Origin: Budorcas taxicolor
Taxonomy: Eukaryota; Chordata; Mammalia; Artiodactyla; Bovidae
Assembly: GCF_023091745.1 (NCBI RefSeq)
Contig: NC_068920.1
Coordinates: 121,924,622-121,988,621 of the forward strand
Length of the DNA: 64,000 nucleotides
Direction: 5' to 3'
Shown here: positions 55,432 to 64,000 of the stretch, one piece after another
Position numbering within the stretch: the stretch's first letter is position 1
Layout: each line of letters opens with the position of its first letter
The notes under the pieces: generated by a model
Told to the model about the DNA's origin: nothing
Database searches by the model: none
The model's input: only the letters and a program-made list of their open reading frames with translations
Position numbers and translations under genes: made by a program

Positions 55432-55540
55432 CCAGTATTCTTGCCTGGAGAATCCCCATTGACAGAGGAGCTTGGCTGGCTACAGTCCATAGGGTCACAA
55501 AGAATCGGACATGACTGAAGCAACTTAGCATGCACACACA
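55432..55540 (+). mobile_element. Bov-A body fragment
   Basis: CCAGTATTCTTGCCTGGAGAATCC to GACTGAAGCAACTTAGCATGC, the right half of a Bov-A-type SINE. Head missing. Confidence 0.85.
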
Positions 55541-56000
55541 GTGGGGAGAAGAGAGGGAGAGAGAAAGAAATTGATTGCGAGGTAGGGGGAATACAAGCAA
55601 CTGCCTGTCTTTGGATGTTATGATTCTTGCCTATAATTTCCATACCTGGACATTCAGATAATTACTATGGTTCCCTGGTGGGGGCCACAAGTTCTCTAAC
55701 TTCCCATTCCAAATCCTAATATAAATTCAACTTTGGAAGGAATTACTTTGGGAAACTAACATGTTACCAAGATCTACAGCATACAATTCCTCCCATGACC
55801 CTCTCAGCTGCCACCAGACCCCATTCCCTGCCTTGGGAGTTCCTACCGGCTAAATAGGTCTCTGCTGGCCTTTCTGTGGAAACGTCTTCTCTTACATCTA
55901 GCCCAATTTAACTCCTTTCTCTCCACCTGAAGATCTGCCCTCATGATACAAGATTCAGATAACTTTATGAGCACTTGGGATTTGGGATTTAGGTTGATAT

Positions 56001-56012
56001 TATTATTCAGTT
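56001..56012. repeat. Target-site duplication, left copy of inverted BovB K
   Basis: TATTATTCAGTT, identical to 58272-58283. Confidence 0.9.
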
Positions 56013-56472
56013 TATATCTTTCCTTTTCTCCTTTGCTTTTCGCTTCTCTTCTTTTCACAGCTATTTGTAAGGCTTCCCCAGACAGCCATTTTGCTTTTTT
56101 GCATTTCTTTTCCATGGGGATGGTCTTGATCCCTGTCTCCTGTACAATGTCACGAACCTCATTCCACAATTCATCAGGCACTCTATCTATCAGATCTAGG
56201 CCCTTAAATCTATTTCTCACTTCCACTGTATAATCATGAGGGATTTGATTTAGGTCATACCTGAATGGTCTAGCGGTTTTCCCTGTTTTCTTCAATTTAA
56301 GTCTGAATTTGGTAATAAGGAGTTCATGATCTGAGCCACAGTCAGCTCCTGGTCTTGTTTTTATTGACTGTATAGAGCTTCTCCATCTTTTGCTGCAGAG
56401 AATATAATCAATCTGATTTCAGTGTTGACCATCTGTTGATGTCCATGTGTAGAGTCTTCTCTTGTGTTGTTG
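56013..56472 (-). mobile_element. BovB K, inverted 5' segment (endonuclease C-terminal part)
   Basis: Read on the minus strand, this runs from CCAACAACACAAGAGAAGAC through the SDHEL motif (antisense near 56320-56338) to GAAAGATATAAAC at the left edge. That is the second half of the endonuclease and the start of the linker. The sense segment at 56473 resumes only about 20 bases further along the element. The minus-strand frame 55843-56295 (KTARPFRYDLNQIPHDY...) covers most of it. Confidence 0.92.
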
Positions 56473-58271
56473 GTAGAGTTTCAAAGAATGGCAAGAAGAG
56501 ATAAGAAAGCCTTCTTCAGCGATCAATGCAAAGAAATAGAGGAAAAGAACAAAATGGGAAAGACTAGAGATCTCTTCAAGAAAATTAGAGATCCAAGGGA
56601 ACATTTCATGCAAAGATGGGCTCGATAAAGGACAGAAATGGTCTGGACCTAGCAGAAGCAGAAGATATTAAGAAGAGATGGCAAGAATACACAGAAGAAC
56701 TGTACAAAAAGGATCTTCATGACCCAGATAATCACGATGGTGTGATCACTCACCTAGAGCCAGACATCCTGGAATGTGAAGTCAAGGGGGCCTTAGAAAG
56801 CATCACTACGAACAAAGCTAGTGGAGGTGATGGAATTCCAGTAGAGCTGTTTCAAATCCTGGAAGATGATGCTGTGAAAGTGCTGCACTCCATATGCCAG
56901 CAAATTTGGAAAACTCAGCAGTGGCCACAGGACTGGAAAAGGTCAGTTTTCATTCCAATCCCAAAGAAAGGCAATACCATGAATGCTCAAACTACCGCAC
57001 AACTGCACTCATCTCACAGGCTAGTAAAGTAATACTCAAAATTCTCCAAGGCAGGCTTCAGCAATATGTGAACTGTGAACTTCCTGATGTGCAAGCTGGT
57101 TTTAGAGAAGGCAGAAGAACCAGAGATCAAGTTGCCAACATTCACTGGATCATCAAAAAAGCAAGAGAGTTCCAGAAAAACATCTATTTCTGCTTTATTG
57201 ACTATGCCAAAGCCTTTGACTGTGTGGATCACAATCAACTGTGGAAAATTCTGAAAGAGATGGAAATACCAGACCACCTGACCTGCCTCTTGAGAAATCT
57301 GTATGCAGGCCAGGAAGCAGCAGTTAGAACTGGACATGGAACAACAGACTGGTTCCAAATAGGAAAAGGAGTACGTCAAGGCTGTATATTGTCACCCTGC
57401 TTATTTAACTTATATCCAGAGTACATCATGAGAAACGCTGGACTGGAAGAAACACAAGCTGGAATTAAGATTGCCAGGAGAAATATCAATAACCTCAGAT
57501 ATGCAGATGACACCACCCTTATGGCAGAAAGTGAAGAGGAACTAAAAAGCCTCTTGATGAAAGTGAAAGAGGAGAGTGAAAAAGTTGGCTTAAAGCTCAA
57601 CATTCAGAAAATGAAGATCATGGCATCCAGTCCCATCACTCCATGGGAAATAGATGGGGAAACAGTGGAAACAGTGTCAGACTTTATATTTTTGGGCTCC
57701 AAAATCACTGGAGATGGTGATTGCAGCCATGAAATTAAAAGATGCTTACTCCTTGGAAGAAAAGTTATGAGCAACCTAGATAGTATATTCTAAGCAGAGA
57801 CATTACTTTGCCGACTAAGGTCTGTCTAGTCAAGGCTATGGTTTTTCCTGTGGTCATGTATGGATGTGAGAGTTGGACTGTGAAGAAGGCTGAGCACCGA
57901 AGAATTGATGCTTTTCAACTGTGGTGTTGGAGAAGACTCTTGAGAGTCCCTTGGACTACAAGGAGATCCAACCAGTCCATTCTAAAGGAGATTTACCTGG
58001 GGATTTCTTTGGAAGGAATGATGCTAAAGCTGGAACTCCAGTACTTTGGCCACCTCATGCGAAGAGTTAACTCATTGGAGAAGACTCTGATGCTGGGAGG
58101 GATTGGGGGCAGGAGGAGAAGGGGACGACCGACGATGAGATGGCATCACGGACTCGATGGACGTGAGTCTGAGTGAACTCCGGGAGTTGGTGATGGACAG
58201 GGAGGCCTGGCGTGCTGCGATTCATGGGGTCGCAGAGTCGGACACAACTGAGTGAATGAACTGAACTGAAC
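56473..58271 (+). mobile_element. BovB K, sense 3' segment
   Basis: Runs from GTTTCAAAGAATGGCAAG (linker) through the complete RT and C-terminus to (ACTGA)n at 58255-58271. Together with the inverted segment it forms one insertion between perfect 12-bp duplications. It has small deletions near 56980 and 57790, and a short loss near 58140. Confidence 0.95.
56616..57793 (+). pseudogene. BovB reverse transcriptase in two overlapping frames
   Basis: 56616-57032 carries the linker and RT fingers up to PIPKKGN. A small deletion near 56980 then moves the frame to that of 56894-57793, which is in register from about CSNYRTTAL on. Motif A CFIDYAKAFDCVDH, motif B GKGVRQGCILSP and YADD (57500-57511) are intact. 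A deletion in the AAAAGCAG run at 57791 gives an early stop; the remaining C-terminus is at 57808-58176. Only a few small changes separate it from a continuous frame, so it is a fairly young copy. Confidence 0.9.
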
Positions 58272-58283
58272 TATTATTCAGTT
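58272..58283. repeat. Target-site duplication, right copy of inverted BovB K
   Basis: TATTATTCAGTT, paired with 56001-56012. Confidence 0.9.
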
Positions 58284-58598
58284 ACACTGTGGACTAAGAA
58301 AAATTCTGAATTGACAATAAAGTGACATCACAATCACTACTTCAAATAACTTATTTTCCAAAGGTCAACTGACCAAGGAGCCTACTGAAAATGAAGGGTA
58401 TCTAAATGTGTTGCATTCCTGCAGAGATGCAGTATTCAAAACAACTATGCTAACCTCACAACAAATTAAAAAGTAAAGTAAGTGCCTTGTTACTGAGTGA
58501 GCACTCCTGTTGGTCGAATGATTCATATAGAGACCAAAGGGCTGTAAGTGAAACTACTGAACAATTCTTTGATTTTCTTTTCTTTTCTGTCATTTCCA

Positions 58599-58614
58599 AA
58601 CTAGGTAGCCTTTT
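58599..58614. repeat. Target-site duplication, left copy of inverted L1
   Basis: AACTAGGTAGCCTTTT, identical to 60593-60608. Confidence 0.92.
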
Positions 58615-58706
58615 CTTCCCCAATTTACTTATTTATTTTAATTGGAGGCTAATTACTTTACAATATTGTAGTGGTTTTGCCATACATTGACATGAATCAG
58701 CCACAG
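58615..58706 (-). mobile_element. Ruminant L1, 3' terminal segment
   Basis: On the minus strand this is the end of the bovine L1 3' UTR (CATGTCAATGTATGGCAAAACC...AATTAGCCTCCAATTAAAATAAATAAG). It is the 3' part of a minus-strand insertion whose 5' part is inverted and lies to the right. Confidence 0.88.
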
Positions 58707-58752
58707 CTAGAACATGGAAGCAACCTAGATGTCCATCGGCAAATGAATGGAT

Positions 58753-58770
58753 AAGAAAGGTGTGGTACAT
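58753..58770. repeat. Target-site duplication, left copy of the retrocopy
   Basis: AAGAAAGGTGTGGTACAT, identical to 60376-60393. The target is L1 sequence. Confidence 0.92.
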
Positions 58771-60375
58771 ATTTATGTCTGACAGAAAATGTTATTTTGG
58801 AGTTTATAGATAGCAGAGGGAAAAAAGTTAAGTCATATGGAAAAAAATCTAACTCACAGGGAGAAAACCTAACTTTCATGTTCAGTAACAATGAGTTCTA
58901 TGCTCAGTGAGGATAGAATTGATAACAAAATTTATCCCGAGTTAGGACTCTAAATAAAACTTAATCAGATTACTTGTAGTTTTTGCAAAAGGCATTAGAA
59001 AAACAGAATTACGGAGGACCGAAATCTGATTTCAACCAGGTAGTTGGGTGTCCAGTCACATTCTTATAGTTCTTCGTGAACTGCTTTTTTCTGTTTAGAA
59101 GTCTTATGTGTGGAGTTCACTGCAGTTTGTGTAAATACATATATATTTCCTTGTGTAATATAAAGCAGTTATTAGAAACATTTTAGTCCTACTTTCAAGT
59201 TTATTAAATTGCTAGACATCACAGAAATATATTTAAGAATTTATTATAAAGTTCCTCTACAACTTTTAAGAGGGAGGGTCTATTATGATTTTTTTATAAA
59301 ATCAAAAATAGCATGACAGAATGTCAGTCTTCTACTACTTACAATGTGTCTGTATTCATGGTGTTTCCACTCAGTGCAGAGAATTATCATGGCAAGCATA
59401 AAAACTACTAGTGATCAATGGTTCACTTTTAGCTGACCACCAGAACACCACCTAAAATGGTTTCAGTGACTTTAGAAAAATATTTTGAAGGTTTATGATT
59501 GCATCAAGTTGAGCGTTTATCTGGTACCTGAATATCTGCTCTTACATTCTGCTTTACCCTTAGGGATTACCTTCTAAGGTTTGGTCACACCAGCAAACTG
59601 AGACAGATCTTAATGTAAATAAAGAATTTATGCTAACATTACTCATCTGTATAACAGTATTTTAGAAATTTCTGCCTTGTTTGTCCACTAGTAGCAATAC
59701 TGTGTTTAAAGTGTTAATCTAGTCTTTCATGGGTGTGATTAGTTGCAATGTTTATGCTTCTGTTCACATACTTAGTATCAAGCTTTATTTGTACAAGATA
59801 GTTAACTTGCTTATTTTTGCTTGTGAAAAATAAGCAAACCTCAGCTCTGTATCCAGTGCTTACCTTTAGTTTATTTGGTTTCACCCTCCAAAACTTGTCA
59901 TTCACTCATTCCCCATTTCTATTAGTGGCAAAATCATCTGTTAAAATCTGATTGTAAGGTAGGTTCCTCCTAGGTTATCCTGAAGTAACTGTATCATATT
60001 GGATAGTCATTCCCAAGGAACTAGCCTTTCTTTTCCTAAGTGTTCGTGTGTTCCAGAACTTCTACCTGTTTATAGAACTTAAGAAAGATGTTACATTATT
60101 CAAAATAGCAAGACTTACACAAGTACTTATGTTTGTTTTCTTGGTAGTTTTTTTCTTTTTTTCAATTTTAATAGTAGTAATTAAACCTATATTTTGTGAT
60201 TGTCTATGTTTTGAAATTCCTTCCCTTTTCCCTAATTTCATTGGTGAAGATGTGTTTAGATACTGGATTTGTTAACACTGATTTTGTTAAAGCCACAATT
60301 AATCACATTGGTTGTACTTTCAAGACAGACTTAAAAAAAAAATAAACAGAATTGAAAACAAAAAAAAAAAAAAAA
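58771..60375 (+). pseudogene. Processed retrocopy of a host mRNA 3' UTR, parent not identified
   Basis: A 1605-bp insertion ending in a pure A run (60360-60377), with AATAAA at 60341-60346 about 14 bases before it, and 18-bp duplications on both sides. These are the three marks of an L1-mobilised polyadenylated mRNA. It has no introns, no recognisable repeat and no substantial frame (longest 75 codons, 60048-60275), so it is most likely the 3' untranslated part of a transcript, 5'-truncated on insertion. I do not recognise the parent gene. Confidence 0.85.
60341..60346 (+). promoter_or_regulatory. Polyadenylation signal copied with the retrocopy
   Basis: AATAAA, upstream of the A tail at 60360. 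It marks the parental cleavage site. Confidence 0.85.
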
Positions 60376-60393
60376 AAGAAAGGTGTGGTACAT
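60376..60393. repeat. Target-site duplication, right copy of the retrocopy
   Basis: AAGAAAGGTGTGGTACAT, paired with 58753-58770. The first two A could belong to the tail. Confidence 0.92.
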
Positions 60394-60592
60394 AGACACA
60401 ATGGAATATTACTCAGCTATTAAAAAGAACGCATTTGAATCAGTTCTAATGAGGTGGATGAAACCGGAACCGATTATACAGAGTGAAGTAAGTCAGAAAG
60501 AAAAAAACCAATACACTATATTAACGCATATATATGGAATTTAGAAAGACGGTAATGATGACCCTATATGCGAGATAGTAAAAGAGACAAAG

Positions 60593-60608
60593 AACTAGGT
60601 AGCCTTTT
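60593..60608. repeat. Target-site duplication, right copy of inverted L1
   Basis: AACTAGGTAGCCTTTT, followed by AA. The nick site therefore reads TTTT/AA, the L1 endonuclease preference. Confidence 0.92.
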
Positions 60609-61481
60609 AATGAAAAGCATTCAGAAACTGACTACCCTCTACTTTTGGGAACCACTGTTTACATGACAATGAGTTGACATTTTAACTCTGCTGACACTCT
60701 AAATTCAAAAATAAAAACAATTTAAGTGCAATGTACTTATCTCTACCTCAACAAACAAAACATGGGAATTTAACTGAATCTTAGTGAATCAAGTTCATGA
60801 TAATCAAGAGTATTAGGGGACACAGGGCATCAAAATTCTAGTACCAGATTTTACCAACCAGTAGCTACTAACAAGGCCATGATTTCTCACATGTAACTTA
60901 ATTGCCAAGATCCCTTCTAGTTTATATTCTATATTTTTATTAATAGTTATACAGCAATATGATATAGCACAACTTTAGGAAATTCAAAGATTGGCAGGTC
61001 TTAATTTTCCCATTCAATCTTAGCTGTTTTATGTGCCTTCACTAGCCAATAAAAGGCACAAAATCTTGAATTTATGGATGGCATACTTTGGGGCTATAAT
61101 TGGTACTTCTCTTTCTCCAGGATAATTCTTTTTGTTCTCTTTTGACACCATCCGTGGGTTTTCTCCTTGCTGCCTTGTCAACATTCTAGTAACTGTCATT
61201 TTTTTCAGTATCTCCATCTTTTCCATTTTTGTCTTTTCAGCCAAAGAACACACATTTTCTGATTAAATATACAGCTTCTGTAACATTCATTCTTTTGACT
61301 GTTTCTGTAAATCTCCTACTCAGACTGTTTGGACAGTTTAACAGTTTAGAGTTCTACCAGTTTTCTGTAATTATGTAAGAAATAGTTTTTGACCATCTAC
61401 ATATGCCAGGCATCATGACAGTTCTTGTATCAACCTGGGAAAGAATCCTTTCAACGTGTTCCATCATTAAAGTGGAGAAGC
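60609..61481. other. Unique-looking stretch
   Basis: No element recognised. A lysine-rich 74-codon minus-strand frame (61029-61253) has no resemblance I can name. Confidence 0.35.
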
Positions 61482-62203
61482 AGCAGATATGACACTAAAA
61501 CCACAGGCAACAAAAACAAAAGTACACAAGTGGGACACACGAAACTAAGAAGCTTCTACACATCAAGGGAAACAGAATGGAAAAGCAACCTACGGTATAA
61601 GAGAAACTATTTGCAAACCATGTAGATAAGTTAACTCTTATAACTCAGCAGTAAAATAAACAACCTGATCAAAAAATGGGCTAAACACTTTAATAGATAT
61701 TTCTCTAAAGACGACATACAGATGGCCAGCAAGTATAGGAAAAAATGTTCACTCTCACTAATCATCAGGGAAACGCAAATCAAAACCACAATGAAATATC
61801 ATTTCACACCTGTCAGGTTGCTATTATCAAAAAACGAAAGATGACAAAGGAGGTGGAGAAACTAGAACCCTTGCCCACTCTAGGTTAGGGAAAGCAAAAC
61901 TATGGTTATGATCCAGTAATCCCATTTCTGAGTATTTATCAAAAGGAACTGAAATCAGAATCTTGAAGAGATATTGGCACTTCCTTGTTCACTGCAGCAC
62001 TATTCACAAGTAAGTGGAACACTTATATATCCAACAGATAAATGGATACACACACACACACATGCGTACACACTGGAATACTATTCAGCCTTAAAAAAAG
62101 AAGGAAATCCTGCAACATGGATGAACCTTCAGGACATTATGCTAAATGAAGTATGCAAGTCACAGAAAGACAAATACTGCATGAATCTACTAGTTACATG
62201 AAG
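61482..62203 (+). mobile_element. L1 LINE, end of ORF2 and start of 3' UTR
   Basis: GATATGACACTAAAACCACAGGCAAC, GCTTCTACACATCAAGGGAAAC, CTAATCATCAGGGAAACGC and GGAATACTATTCAGCC follow the end of L1 ORF2 in order. An internal deletion near 61870 removes part of the segment. No frame remains. A short (AC)n is at 62049-62062. Confidence 0.85.
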
Positions 62204-62599
62204 GAATGGCACTACTTCCTGAATGTGAATTTCTCTGGTTGCAGAACCAGAAATGATGACAAATTTTTGCAGCAGTGGATATATCTTTAACTTCCAAGCA
62301 GCTGCATGGATCCTAATACCCCTTATTGAATAAGCTACTGAACATCTTTGCATGAGATCAATTTGTGACTCACCTTGAGCAAGTTTACAGGCCTTCATTA
62401 ACACTATTCATGTACTCATGACACTGCTGGTTCTCGCATTCTGTTACTAATACCAAGTTCTTTCACTTTTGTTCTAAAAATTTTTACTATTGACATTTAA
62501 TATCCTTAATTTTTATAAGCCATCTTAAACCATTTTTGAAAAATTACCTAAAGTTGATTAAAAGGGGGAAGCAGACAGCAAAATGTGGTGGCTGTGTAC
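62204..62599. other. Unique-looking spacer
   Basis: Nothing recognised. Confidence 0.4.
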
Positions 62600-63150
62600 A
62601 TAAGTATTGAGCAAGACTTCTAAGCTCCAAATTTTGACTCCTCTAGTTATGAGACATGTGACTCTTGGGCAAATTACAAGACACTGTTTTGCCTGGTTTC
62701 TACTGTAAAAATGGAGATATACAGATGTGGAAAACGAACTTATGGTTACAGGGGTAAGGGGGAGATATATTGGGAGACTGGGACTGACATATACACAGTA
62801 TTACATATAAAACAGCTAACTAATAAGTCCCTACTGTATTGAACAGGGAGCTCTATTCAATACTCTGTAATGACTTATATGGGAAAGAAGCTAAAAAGAG
62901 CGGATATGTATATGAGTGGATCTGTATATATATATATCTAACACACACACACACATATATATAACTGATTCATCTTGTTGTACAACAGAAATACAACATT
63001 GTAAATCAACTATACGTCCATAAAATTAAAAAAAAAAGACGATAGTTCCTATCTTCTAAGGTTGAGTTTTAAACAACATCAGTAAGATACTTAGAATGAT
63101 GCATTTACAACAGTGCTAGGCACACAGCAAATGCTCAAATGTTAGCTGTG
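62600..63150 (+). repeat. MIR SINE split by an L1 3' end
   Basis: 62600-62718 gives the sense MIR core (ATGTGACTCTTGGGCAAATTAC, TACTGTAAAAATGG). 63038-63150 gives its continuation (AGTTCCTATCTTCTAAGGTTG, AACAGTGCTAGGCACACAGCAAATGCTCAAATG). Confidence 0.75.
62719..63037 (+). mobile_element. L1 3' UTR inserted into the MIR
   Basis: GGTTACAGGGGTAAGGGGGAG, CAGGGAGCTCTATTCAATACTCTGTAATG and TACAACATTGTAAATCAACTATACG, with an A run at the end. A TA/CA microsatellite lies at 62925-62963. Confidence 0.85.
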
Positions 63151-64000
63151 AGGAGGTTTCATGCTGTACTTTAACATACATAGCTGGGCTAACAATCTAA
63201 CACCACTCTAAACAAACCAGTGTTTCCAACATAGCATCTAACAGGATGTTTGGACATAATATTTTACAATGATTACTAAAAAAACTCTTTTTATCTTCTT
63301 TACTGCACTTTCTGCCAATATTACCAAATACAGACATATTTCCTTAAGGGAAGCTGGATATTAAAATCTGGACTTATAAAATAGGGTTCAAGAATACTTT
63401 GTTTTCTGTTAACATTTAAATATTCAAATTAAAAAACAAACACCACTGTGCTCTACCGGTGCCCGGAAGGATTTGAAGCAGCAAAACATTAAGCTTCAAT
63501 AAAACTGAAAACTTTTTTTAAAAAAAAGGCTAGAGCTAAGGACAAAGGTATATATGAATAAGGGAGAAAAACTGTATCAGAACATGCTGGCTAAAGGAAG
63601 CTACTGTGGTTGAAAATAGAACTGTGCTTCCTCAGAGGACAGACAAAGCAAAGACAGAGGTACTCCCACTCTCTGTTTTAATGAAAGGAAGATGGCCCTT
63701 AACCGGGAGGAATATTTTTTATTTCTAAGCTAGCATGGGATACATGGGGATCACTGATCATGATAATTAGGAACTCTTGACAGTAGTTTAAAAGACAAAA
63801 GCAGAGATGGTTTCGGTAAATATCTTGTTTAAGAGAAGCCTCCATTGACTGTCCCAGACTAAGTTCCACAACCAGTACACCCTCCCACACAAACTGTTCT
63901 CTACTTCACTAACCGACAATTTAATCCTTCTAGTAGTTACTCAGGCTAATTAAACCAAGTTGTCCTTGACTCCTATTCGTTCTTTCATACCCCTTATCTG
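63151..64000. other. Unique-looking stretch to window end
   Basis: No gene, repeat or signal recognised. Confidence 0.4.

Larger units (their letters stand above)
58707..60592 (+). mobile_element. Ruminant L1, inverted segment, interrupted by a retrocopy
   Basis: 58707-58770 and 60394-60592 are contiguous L1 ORF2-end sequence on the plus strand: AACATGGAAGCAACCTAGATGTCCATC, then AGACACAATGGAATATTACTCAGC and GAAGTAAGTCAGAAAG. They are split by a processed retrocopy. Orientation is opposite to 58615-58706, and the whole is bounded by a perfect 16-bp duplication. Confidence 0.88.

Noticed and set aside
61029..61253. A lysine-rich 74-codon minus-strand frame considered as an exon.
   Set aside because: No similarity recognised and no supporting signals; left as unexplained.

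Overview
The window is nuclear DNA from a bovid ruminant, most consistent with cattle. The evidence is the repeat set: many BovB (RTE-clade) LINEs with the (ACTGA)n tail, tRNA-Glu-derived Bov-tA and Bov-A2 SINEs, CHR-type SINEs, ruminant L1 3' ends and a TG...CA solo LTR. These lie on a substrate of older mammalian repeats (L2, MIR, MER5-like, MaLR-type LTRs, old L1). I recognise no intact host gene or host exon. Every long open frame I could explain is a BovB or L2 remnant, or the antisense of one. The region reads as gene-poor intergenic or intronic DNA that has repeatedly received retrotransposons. Family names come from recognising the sequences, not from a search.

Layout. 1-14913 is almost solid repeat: BovB copies in both orientations, a BovB with an inverted 5' half (3936-6662), an L2 cut by a MaLR LTR and a Bov-tA, a 1302-bp solo LTR (8969-10270), and a BovB inserted into another BovB (10325-12308). 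15300-16500 is an old L1 split by an LTR. 17400-25320 mixes SINEs, L2, short BovB tails, a piece of mitochondrial DNA (22021-22320) and an old L1 holding a BovB that itself holds a Bov-A2. 25790-28255 is an L1 3' end split by a BovB and a SINE. 28320-36900 is the quietest part, mostly unique-looking sequence with MER5-like elements, a MIR and two SINEs. 36900-44045 holds old L1, the best-preserved BovB reverse transcriptase (38178-39311) and an L2. 45065-52460 is LTR, BovB and an L2 carrying four SINE insertions. 52460-55430 is mostly unique-looking. 56001-60608 is a second 5'-inverted BovB, then an inverted L1 interrupted by a processed 3'UTR retrocopy. 61480-63150 is L1 and MIR. The last 850 bases show nothing I recognise.

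What stands out is structural. Three 5'-inverted (twin-primed) LINE insertions occur in 64 kb, each bounded by a recognisable target-site duplication, and two are BovB. Two opposed BovB copies share 358 identical bases but differ by roughly 4-5% immediately beyond. A NUMT carrying cytb start, tRNA-Glu and ND6 start sits in a stretch that otherwise looks unique. I see no evidence of a new coding or defence system; the interest is in retrotransposition and recombination scars.
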